The notes under the pieces are model-generated. The model was not told where the DNA came from. It was given only the letters and a program-made list of their open reading frames with translations, and did not search any database. Below, piece by piece: positions 35,476-43,848 of a DNA stretch of 64,000 nucleotides (the first letter of the stretch is position 1; the number at the start of each line of letters is the position of its first letter). The DNA comes from Thiohalorhabdus sp. Cl-TMA (GTDB taxonomy: Bacteria; Pseudomonadota; Gammaproteobacteria; Thiohalorhabdales; Thiohalorhabdaceae), in the NCBI RefSeq assembly GCF_041821045.1, contig NZ_JBGUAW010000003.1, positions 1-64,000 on the forward strand. Reading direction: 5' to 3'. The position numbers and the translations under genes were made by a program.

Positions 35476-35877
35476 GCCGGGCTCCGGACCACTACCGAAA
35501 CCGCCCCATCGGGAGGGTCCCCGGTGGGGCGGTTTTTGTCTTGACCCACCTGATGGAGGTGCCCCTGCCCCCCCCGGGTAGCTGGCGCTTGAGGCCGCAT
35601 GTGGGGTTCGTGGTCTTCCGGGGCAGCAGCCGCGGGCCGCTCTATTGGGCGAGCGCAATCACCGCAGCGGAGGGTGTGGTCCAGGGAAACGCTTTACCAC
35701 GGAGCGGTCATCCAAGCCCCCGGCCGCCACGGGCCAAGCCCCAATGGGCCTTTCTCCGTGTTCTCCGTGGTTTTCCCTTGCCGTGCTCCGCGCTCTCTGC
35801 GGCCCTTCCTGTACAGGGCGCAATCCACGCCGCGCGAACCGGGGGGGATTTTGCGACCGCAGCGGGTCGGGCGGGGC
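35476..35877. other. Intergenic region after SulP (402 bp)
   Basis: Holds the SulP terminator (35498-35535). Around 35755-35773 is the phrase TTTCTCCGTGTTCTCCGTGG, of a kind seen in many unrelated bacterial genomes between genes. No gene is supported; open frames here are Arg/Pro-rich with no homology by eye. Confidence 0.45.
35498..35535 (+). terminator. Rho-independent terminator after the SulP gene
   Basis: A perfect 11-bp stem AAACCGCCCCA / TGGGGCGGTTT, 16-base loop, followed by TTG. The 3' arm ends in a T-run (GGTTTTTG), 22 bp beyond the stop. Confidence 0.8.
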
Positions 35878-36015
35878 TTACATCATGCCCATGCCGCCCA
35901 TGTCGGCGCCACCTTCGCCGCCTTCTTCCGGCTTGTCGGCGACCATGGCCTCGGTGGTGATCATGAGGCTGGCGATGCTGCTGGCGTTTTGCAGCGCCAG
36001 GCGGGTCACCTTGGT
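35878..36015 (-). pseudogene. groEL 3'-end fragment
   Basis: Read on the minus strand this encodes 45 codons ([20 protein letters not shown]...) and a stop, matching the last part of the intact GroEL encoded at 40097-41755 in the same orientation. Differences are about seven base substitutions plus two in-frame deletions (12 and 18 bases) in the Gly/Met tail, so both keep the GGM repeat ending MGMM. Homology stops abruptly at 36016, where GroEL codes Asp-Pro before TKV. No other part of groEL is here, so it cannot make a chaperonin. It is either a displaced 3' end at an insertion junction or the remnant of a second groEL. Confidence 0.85.
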
Positions 36016-36016
36016 C

Positions 36017-36525
36017 ATGAAAAAGGACAGCCGGCCAGTGCGATCCTCCCCACCCAAGGTGGCCTGGAACTGGGGCCCGATACCCTTCAACGAATCTCTT
36101 CCGGTCCTGGCAAGGCAAAGGGCCCCAGGCCTCCCGGACCCTAGCCTTCCCCCTTTTCGATATGTATCCATTTTGATCCCCCCTAGGCGAGAGGGCCCGC
36201 AATGGCTCCAGGATTCAAGGCCCAGCGAAGGGGGATTCCTCCGCCTTCCGTTCCGTATCCCTGCTTAACCGGAACAGCTCGAGGGGGCCAAGAAATGCCC
36301 CGCCGGCCGTCAAGGGCGCTTGGCAGCGCCCATCTGTCAATCGGAACCGCACCGGAGCGTCTTCAAGTCAGCGTTCATACGGAAAATTTCCTGGTGGTCG
36401 TATCTTGGGGCCTTCTAAAGAGCTCCCTTTGCTTACCTTTTCCACACTGTCCTTTGTTGACGGACTGTCGCCCCTGTGGCATTTAAACCAATGTTTGGTC
36501 AAGCCATTGGAATGGGGACTGGGGC
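36017..36525. other. Intergenic region before the repeat-propeller gene (509 bp)
   Basis: No gene supported. A possible sigma-70 promoter for the next gene is TTGACG (36457-36462) with CATTTA (36480-36485) 17 bases later, both imperfect. An inverted repeat CCAATG-N11-CATTGG (36488-36510) follows just before the ATG at 36526. Confidence 0.35.
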
Positions 36526-38073
36526 ATGGGCGACGGGCGAGGGAAGGGGGCCGGATTTCTCGGTGCGGTGATTTTGTTGGGCTGGCTGGTCGTTCCGCCG
36601 TCCAGCTGGGGCCAAGACCTTCCCCCTTCCATCCTCGCCGACCAATACCTGCTGGCCATCAAGAAGCACGCCGAGGCCGGCGAGCACCATAAAGCGGCAG
36701 GGAAGTTCAAGAAGATCCTGGAGCTGGACGTCGAGGTGCCGCCGGTCTTCTGGTACCACTACGGCCGCAATTTTCAGGCCCGGAACAAGCCGATTGAGGC
36801 CAAGAAGGCCCTCACCAAGTACGTGAGCCTGACCGGTCGGCAGGGCAAGCACTACACCGAGGCCCTGGAGCGTCTGAATACCGTTACGCCCAAGGCCAAA
36901 GCCAGGAAGGCCGAGCAGGCTGAGCGACGGAGGATCCAAGAGCGGGCCGAACGGCAGGGCCTCATCCGCACCCTGGACAATCCCGCTCGGGGTAAGGGGG
37001 ACAAGTTCGGCACCCGGGTCGCAATCGGCGCCCACGGGTCCCATATCCTGATCGGGGCTCCTCACGCCCAAAACAGGTTAGGGCAGGTTTACCTGTTCGA
37101 CCCGGAGGGTCGTTTCCAAAGGGACCTTCTGAGAGGTCTGCGGGGCATCCCCCATGATGAGTATGAGTGGTGCCAATTCGGTTACTCGATGGGGGTGTCG
37201 GCGGACGGGTCCAGGTTTTTCTTGGGAAGTGCGGCGGATCCAGATTGTGGCGGGCAAATCCTGCTTACCGAAAAGGGGGTGCAGAGATTCACCGGAACTG
37301 GCCCTTCCTACCACGAGGTTTTTGGCCACCCCGTTGCTTTGGCAGGGGATGGAAGCAGGCTCCTCGTTTCAAACGGCAACCAAAAGAAAACTTCCCTGCT
37401 ATCCGGGCAAGGGGATTTGCTCCAAACCTTTGAAAACCCTGCTTCCGCTGGAGTCTCCCATAGTGCATTGGCCCTTTCTGGCAACGGTCATCGCATTCTC
37501 ATTGGCTATATGGAGGAACATTCCCCGCGGAAAAACGTCGGCCGGGCCTATCTGTTCAATGCCGAGGGCGATGTACTGCGGCACTTCAGTGACCCGACCC
37601 CGACTTCCGAAGACCTCTTTGGTGCCGACGTTGCCATGACTCCGGATGGGCGTCGCATCCTGATCGGTGCCCCCGGGGATGACTCCGCGGAAACGGATGT
37701 CGGCCAGGCCCATCTGTTCGATGCCGAAGGAAACCTGCTTCGGACCTATGATGACCCAACCCCCACTGGCAGAAAGGGATACGGCGACCGGTTTGGCAGT
37801 GCCGTTGCCATTTCCGGGGACGGCACCCGGGTTCTGATCGGCGCCCCGGGGCATCGACCCTCTTATAATTCCTCAGGAGAGGCCCATCTGTTTGATCCCG
37901 AAGGCAACCTGCTTCGGTCCTTTGATGATCCAACACCGACCGGTTTAAGTCATTTCGGGGAATCCGTTGCCATCTCAGCAGATGGGACCCGGATTCTAAT
38001 CGGTGCCCCGGATGACAGCACCATCGCTTTTCAGGCCGGCCAGGCCCACCTGTTCGACGCCTCGGATCTGTAA
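36526..38073 (+). CDS. Secreted protein with FG-GAP-like propeller repeats
   Basis: A 515-residue exported protein. A signal peptide (FLGAVILLGWLVVPPSSWG-QD) precedes a TPR-like helical part (about 35-120: 'YLLAIKKHAEAGEHHKAAGKFKKILELD') and a short basic linker. The rest is about seven repeats of roughly 50 residues with the pattern 'FG..VA.S.DG.RILIGAP.......GQAHLFDAEGNLLR...DPTPT', typical of FG-GAP/integrin-alpha-like beta-propellers. Base composition drops visibly around 37.2-38.0 kb compared with neighbours, suggesting transfer. It is upstream of a secreted VWA protein (107 bp gap) and may work with it in adhesion or surface interactions. Function unknown. Confidence 0.75.
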   Translation: MGDGRGKGAGFLGAVILLGWLVVPPSSWGQDLPPSILADQYLLAIKKHAEAGEHHKAAGKFKKILELDVEVPPVFWYHYGRNFQARNKPIEAKKALTKYVSLTGRQGKHYTEALERLNTVTPKAKARKAEQAERRRIQERAERQGLIRTLDNPARGKGDKFGTRVAIGAHGSHILIGAPHAQNRLGQVYLFDPEGRFQRDLLRGLRGIPHDEYEWCQFGYSMGVSADGSRFFLGSAADPDCGGQILLTEKGVQRFTGTGPSYHEVFGHPVALAGDGSRLLVSNGNQKKTSLLSGQGDLLQTFENPASAGVSHSALALSGNGHRILIGYMEEHSPRKNVGRAYLFNAEGDVLRHFSDPTPTSEDLFGADVAMTPDGRRILIGAPGDDSAETDVGQAHLFDAEGNLLRTYDDPTPTGRKGYGDRFGSAVAISGDGTRVLIGAPGHRPSYNSSGEAHLFDPEGNLLRSFDDPTPTGLSHFGESVAISADGTRILIGAPDDSTIAFQAGQAHLFDASDL

Positions 38074-38180
38074 GAGTGGGACGGCAAATGGAAGGAGCGC
38101 ATCGGGTGAGGGGCCAATGGGGCTGAACTGCTTTCGAAGCTGCTCCAGATGGGTCACTGACCCTGGGGAAGCCTGAGGAA

Positions 38181-39980
38181 ATGCTGGGAAGTAAGCCATG
38201 GTGCGCCAAGTTTCTGTGGATCGGGGCGCTCCTCGGGGCGATTTCCATTGCGGCAACCAAGCCAGCGGAGGCCAGTACGCTGGTTGAAGCCGTTGCAGGA
38301 GGTCGCGTTGGGGAGTTTGTCCCCGAAGATCCAGATGTTCCCCTGGGCGACGGCGCAACGGTTAATGTCACCGCCAAGCTCAAGGTCACCACCCTGCTCG
38401 GGGAACCTATTGTCGCCTGCAGCGCCATATGGCGCCTCGTCTCCGTCACTGTCAACGGGAAAAAGTATGATCCGGCCGGGATGCCGGCGGATGTTGTGCA
38501 AGAGGCCTCTTTGTATGGCGTCGATGGCCTGTTCACCCTTGGCTTTTACGGGGCGCAGCCCAGGGGCTACGACCTCGACAACCACCAGTACTCCATTACC
38601 TGCGACCTGGGAGCAATGGGTCCGCCGGACGGCAAGACGGTTAGCTACAACGTGGCCGGCAGTCCGGATTGGTCCGATCTCCTCATCGATTCAAAGGTAA
38701 TAGGCAACTTACCCGTTTACACCGAACGTTCGGCGCTCACGGACCGCACCATTCCGGCGGATCAGGCGAAGAGCTTTCTGAGGCATTTTTCCGAACCGGA
38801 ATTCCCTCTGGGCAGCCACGGCGTACCCCGGGTAAGCAAGTATCTGGATTTGATCGAGGCGCGCATCCATTTGGGTGCCATCCGATCCCATATTGAGAGA
38901 AACGGTAAACGTTCGGTGGACGGCGGTCAGGGGTTTGCGCCCTCCCGGGCGAAGCAGCGAGAGGGGCTGCGTGCTCGGCACGGATCCGCCGCACCGGACA
39001 GTCTGCCCAACGATCTCGATGGTGCCGTCGACAAAATGGTGAAAGCGATGGGCGGCACCGGTCGACTGGTCATCCGCTCGAATGTCCGTGACGACGAGGC
39101 GTTCATCGATGGGAAGTCCGTGGGTGCCACCGGGCCTGACCCGCACAGGGTGAAGGCTGGCGAATACACGGTGCGGGTGGAGAAGGCGGGCCGACCCCCG
39201 TGGCAGTCCACCGTTCAGGTGCGCCCCGGGAAAACGACCAGGGTTATGGCCCGACTGCATGAGCCGTCTGGAGGAGGTGGAACAAGGGGTGACCAGCCTC
39301 GGGGAAGTGTACTTTTCCTGGTCGATACCTCCGGGAGTATGGGAGGGGATAAAATCGAGGCGGCACGGCGCGCCGCCATTGACCAGGGCCGGCGCGTGAT
39401 CGACTCCGGCGGCGAAGTCAGCATCCTGGCCTTTTCGGGGAGCAGCTGCGACGCGCCCATCCAAGCCAGAATGGCCTTCACCACCGACAAGGGGAAATTG
39501 GCTCATTTCGTCCGCAGCATGGGCGCGGGCGGGGGAACGCCTTTGGGTGGCGCCCTGCCGGTGGCCAACCGGGAAATGGCCGCCCATCGTTCCCAAAGCT
39601 CCCTGAACCAGATGATTGTGGTTCTGGCTGACGGATCGGACGACTGCGGCACGGCCAAGGCCAACCTTCGTAAGCTGAGCGACGAGGGTGTGGTTTTCCG
39701 GCACGAGGCCATCGGACTTGGCGTTGAAGGAGGCTCCGAGGCGGCTCGACAGCTAGAAACGGTGGCGAACATGACCGGGGGTGCCTACCGCTCCGCCGGA
39801 GGCGCTAGCGACCTCGAGAAGATTTTCGAGAAGACGATTTCGACCATGGAACTGCTTAATATGCTTGGCCAGTTCGGAAGCCAGAATGGTGGCAAGCCGG
39901 AAGGGCAAAGGGAGGGGGCCAGCGGCGCCTCGGATGGCGTGAAGCAACGGGAAAAGATTTTGGATTCGATAGAGTATTAA
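38181..39980 (+). CDS. Secreted PEGA and von Willebrand factor A domain protein
   Basis: A 599-residue exported protein: signal peptide (WIGALLGAISIAATKPAEA-ST), a 250-residue N-terminal part of unknown fold, a PEGA domain at about 295-360 ('RLVIRSNVRDDEAFIDGKSVG', 'YTVRVEKAG'), and a VWA domain at about 375-560. The VWA has an intact metal-ion-dependent adhesion site: 'LFLVDTSGSMGGDK' (DxSxS), 'GGGTPLGGAL' (Thr) and 'VVLADGSDDCG' (Asp). The tail is Gly/Lys-rich. The ATG at 38181 sits only two to three bases after GAGGAA, a tight spacing. Placement next to the propeller protein suggests a common surface function. Confidence 0.78.
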   Translation: MLGSKPWCAKFLWIGALLGAISIAATKPAEASTLVEAVAGGRVGEFVPEDPDVPLGDGATVNVTAKLKVTTLLGEPIVACSAIWRLVSVTVNGKKYDPAGMPADVVQEASLYGVDGLFTLGFYGAQPRGYDLDNHQYSITCDLGAMGPPDGKTVSYNVAGSPDWSDLLIDSKVIGNLPVYTERSALTDRTIPADQAKSFLRHFSEPEFPLGSHGVPRVSKYLDLIEARIHLGAIRSHIERNGKRSVDGGQGFAPSRAKQREGLRARHGSAAPDSLPNDLDGAVDKMVKAMGGTGRLVIRSNVRDDEAFIDGKSVGATGPDPHRVKAGEYTVRVEKAGRPPWQSTVQVRPGKTTRVMARLHEPSGGGGTRGDQPRGSVLFLVDTSGSMGGDKIEAARRAAIDQGRRVIDSGGEVSILAFSGSSCDAPIQARMAFTTDKGKLAHFVRSMGAGGGTPLGGALPVANREMAAHRSQSSLNQMIVVLADGSDDCGTAKANLRKLSDEGVVFRHEAIGLGVEGGSEAARQLETVANMTGGAYRSAGGASDLEKIFEKTISTMELLNMLGQFGSQNGGKPEGQREGASGASDGVKQREKILDSIEY

Positions 39981-40033
39981 CGGCGGCCTGAAAGGGCGGG
40001 CAAGGCCCAGGGAAAGGTGGATAGCCGAATAAA

Positions 40034-40064
40034 AAAGGCCCCTCTCCATCATAGAGGGGCCTTT
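40034..40064. terminator. Bidirectional terminator between VWA gene and groEL
   Basis: A perfect 12-bp stem AAAGGCCCCTCT / AGAGGGGCCTTT, loop CCATCAT. On the minus strand it is followed by TTTTTT and lies 33 bp beyond the groEL stop; on the + strand CTTTG follows, ending the VWA transcript. Confidence 0.85.
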
Positions 40065-40096
40065 GTTGCGCCGGTAGGCGCGGTGGGGGCTCGGAC

Positions 40097-41761
<1,665 letters not shown>

Positions 41762-41814
41762 CTAAACCCTCCGGTATTGGAACCTAGTGGGTGAGATTCG
41801 GGGGACGGCGGTCG

Positions 41815-42102
41815 TTACTCGACCACGCCCATGATGTCGTCTTCCCGCATGACCAGGACGTCCTCGCCGCCCGCAGACACCTCGGTGCCGGCATACTTGG
41901 CGAAGATCACCCGGTCGCCTTCCTTGACGGCCATGGGGCGCTTCTCACCGTTGTCCAGGACCTTGCCGTCACCGACGGCGATCACCTGGCCCTGGATGGG
42001 CTTTTCCTTGGCGGTGTCGGGGATGTAGAGACCGCCTTCGGTCTTCTCTTCCTCTTCAACACGCTTCACCACGACTCGGTCGTGTAGAGGACGGATTTTC
42101 AT
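41815..42102 (-). CDS. groES: Co-chaperonin GroES
   Basis: A 95-residue 10-kDa co-chaperonin: '[33 protein letters not shown]' with the mobile loop at about 17-33, then '[36 protein letters not shown]'. It caps GroEL. First gene of the groESL operon; transcription should start in the promoter at 42207-42234, under CIRCE control. Confidence 0.97.
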   Translation of the reverse strand: MKIRPLHDRVVVKRVEEEEKTEGGLYIPDTAKEKPIQGQVIAVGDGKVLDNGEKRPMAVKEGDRVIFAKYAGTEVSAGGEDVLVMREDDIMGVVE

Positions 42103-42180
42103 GGTGCCGCTCCCTCCTGAGGTAGGCGTACGACGTTTCCAAAGTGATTGAGAGATGTTCGGGTCCGCCCGGCGGCGTTG

Positions 42181-42207
42181 TTAGCACTCGCCGGAGGAGA
42201 GTGCTAA
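42181..42207 (-). promoter_or_regulatory. CIRCE operator (HrcA-binding) upstream of groES
   Basis: TTAGCACTC-N9-GAGTGCTAA with both arms perfect, which is the CIRCE consensus bound by the heat-shock repressor HrcA. It starts right at the -10 box of the groESL promoter, so HrcA binding should block initiation. Confidence 0.95.
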
Positions 42208-42234
42208 TGGTAACCGCCCCCGGCCGCTTGTCAA
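42207..42234 (-). promoter_or_regulatory. Sigma-70-type promoter of groESL
   Basis: On the minus strand TTGACA (perfect -35) is followed after 16 bases by TACCAT as -10. CIRCE abuts the -10 directly, the usual architecture of HrcA-regulated operons. A heat-shock sigma-32 box is not obvious. Confidence 0.7.
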
Positions 42235-42278
42235 GCCCATAGGCGCCGGATTTGGCGACTTTTTCGGGCCGACAAACG

Positions 42279-42776
42279 CTAGCGGTTCTTTTCCCGCTTT
42301 CGGTCGTGATCCCGGTATTCGCCCTCGATGGTGGTAGGTCCGCGCCGATCCCCTCCGTCCTGGTGGTGCGGGTCGCGGCGTTCATCCCCGGGACCGGGCC
42401 CGGACGCCCACATGCGGATGTTTAGCCGGTGGCGCAGGCGGGTGTACGCCCAGCTCCGGAACGGCGGGGTAAGCAGGGCGAAGCCCACCGCGTCGGTGAA
42501 GAAGCCGGGAGTCAGCAGCAGGGCGCCGGCCACCAGCAGGCAGGCGCCCTCGAAGAGGGTGAATCCCGGCAGCTCGCCGCGCGCCAGCTGCGCATAGAAG
42601 CGGGTAACGGTTACCATGCCCTGGTAGCGCACCAGGGCCGCGCCGAGCAGGGCGGTGCCCACCACGGCGGCGATGGTCAGCGGCGCGCCAATGGCCTGGC
42701 CGACCTCTATGAGGAGGTAGACCTCCAGCAGAGGAACCGCCAGGAAGAGGGCGAATAGGCTTGGAAGTAGCCGCAT
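42279..42776 (-). CDS. fxsA: FxsA family membrane protein
   Basis: A 165-residue inner-membrane protein with FxsA features: 'LFLAVPLLEVYLLIEVGQAIGAPLTIAAVVGTALLGAALVRYQG' and 'GACLLVAGALLLTPGFFTDAVGFALLTPPFR', followed by a disordered polar tail. FxsA is known for suppressing F-plasmid exclusion of phage T7 in E. coli; its cellular job is unclear. It precedes groES as in other gammaproteobacteria, here separated from it by the groESL promoter. Confidence 0.9.
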   Translation of the reverse strand: MRLLPSLFALFLAVPLLEVYLLIEVGQAIGAPLTIAAVVGTALLGAALVRYQGMVTVTRFYAQLARGELPGFTLFEGACLLVAGALLLTPGFFTDAVGFALLTPPFRSWAYTRLRHRLNIRMWASGPGPGDERRDPHHQDGGDRRGPTTIEGEYRDHDRKREKNR

Positions 42777-42949
42777 GGGATCCTTTCCGAATGCGGTTTG
42801 GGGCGGGCCGGATGGCCCCCGATTCGGCTTATGTGGGGATCGGCTGCGGCCGTATCAAGGGGTGGGCGCGGAAAATTTCCACGGATCCCGAGGGAGGCGG
42901 CGGCGTGCGGGCTTGTCGGGAGGAAACGTGCCGGGGGGGAGTCGGCGGC

Positions 42950-43050
42950 AGAAAAAAAATGGCGACGACCCGGAGGCCGTCGCCCAACCCACAAAGGAGG
43001 AAAAGCCTACTCAATCACCAAGCCCGTCGCTCTTGCACCGAGCCATCCGA
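42950..43050 (-). ncRNA. Candidate small RNA upstream of fxsA
   Basis: On the minus strand this gap ends in a strong hairpin with an eight-T tail, although no minus-strand gene lies before it (cutA is on the other strand, fxsA starts downstream). A TATATA about 100 bases before the hairpin could be the -10. The predicted transcript contains TTTCCTCCTTTG, an anti-Shine-Dalgarno-like stretch typical of sRNA seeds. No -35 is evident and no known family is recognised. Confidence 0.35.
42961..42984 (-). terminator. Rho-independent terminator with T8 tail
   Basis: Stem GGCGACG / CGTCGCC with further inner pairs around CGGA, followed on the minus strand by A and then eight T's (42952-42959). The only strand with a U-tract is minus, so it should end a minus-strand transcript; none is annotated upstream apart from the candidate small RNA. 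Confidence 0.75.
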
Positions 43051-43145
43051 CTGATTCGGCTATATACTTAGAATCGGCCCGGCGGGGAAAGTTCCACGGC
43101 AGGAAAAAAGATTCCGCAGGGCCGGCATGACGGAGGAGCGCAACC

Positions 43146-43454
43146 GTGAATATCGTCGTCTATACCACCTGTCCGGACGAGGACGTGGCTCGCCGCATCA
43201 GCCACAAGGTGGTTTCCGAGCAGCTCGCCGCCTGCGTGCACAGCCATCCCGCCGGAACCAGCGTGTTCGAGTGGGAGGGCAAGGTGGAGGAGGAAAGCGA
43301 GATCCTGCTCATGATCAAGACCAAGGAAAAGCTCTACGAAGCCCTTGAGGCGGCGATCCTGGAGCAGCACCCCTACGACGTTCCGGAGATCATCGCCGTG
43401 TCCATCGATAACGGCTTGGCTTCCTACCTGCGCTGGATCGACCATCTCGATTGA
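43146..43454 (+). CDS. cutA: Divalent-cation tolerance protein CutA
   Basis: A 102-residue trimeric CutA1: 'VVYTTCPDEDVARRISHKVVSEQLAACVH', 'SVFEWEGKVEEESEILLMIKT', 'HPYDVPEIIAVSIDNGLASYLRWI' are all family hallmarks. Linked historically to copper tolerance, biochemical role uncertain. The start is GTG at 43146, preceded by GGAGGAG. It lies upstream of dsbD as in several gammaproteobacteria, though here 394 bp separate them. Confidence 0.93.
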   Translation: MNIVVYTTCPDEDVARRISHKVVSEQLAACVHSHPAGTSVFEWEGKVEEESEILLMIKTKEKLYEALEAAILEQHPYDVPEIIAVSIDNGLASYLRWIDHLD

Positions 43455-43848
43455 GCCGGCCGCCTTCCGGGGCGGTCGCGGCACCCGCCCGAGTAATGCC
43501 CGGTGGCCCATTCCGCACAGCAGGCCGATTTGGTCCAATGGCACGGCTTCTTCCGCGCCGAAATAAGGCCGGCCGGAGCCGCGCCGGGCGGCCGCGGCTC
43601 CGGCCGGCTGGCGGTCCCGGGGCTGCAAGAACGGGCTCCCGGGCGAACGGCGCGCGTTTTGCACCGGCCTCCGGTCAGCCGCGCTGAACCGGCCTTCCCG
43701 GGATGCTCCGTGCCCCCGGCTCCCCGCGGGCTCCGGGGGAGTAGGGAGCGGAAATTGAACCCCTTTGCGGTTCAATGGTCGGAGGTCTGGTACATTACGC
43801 GAGCAGAACGAGCATTCTAATTTCCTGGGGGAAAGGAGCGAGCCCGGC
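43455..43848. other. Intergenic region cutA-dsbD (394 bp) with a long hairpin and an operator-like repeat
   Basis: No gene is supported. It contains a perfect 16-bp inverted repeat, 43568-43583 and 43593-43608 (nine-base loop), with no T-tract, and an operator-like ATTGAACC-N7-GGTTCAAT at 43754-43776 about 75 bp before dsbD. A weak promoter for dsbD probably lies near 43770-43800. Confidence 0.45.

Noticed and set aside
35541-35960. Hypothetical protein after SulP
   Set aside because: Lies across a terminator, a dispersed intergenic phrase and the groEL fragment; Arg/Pro-rich, no ribosome site.
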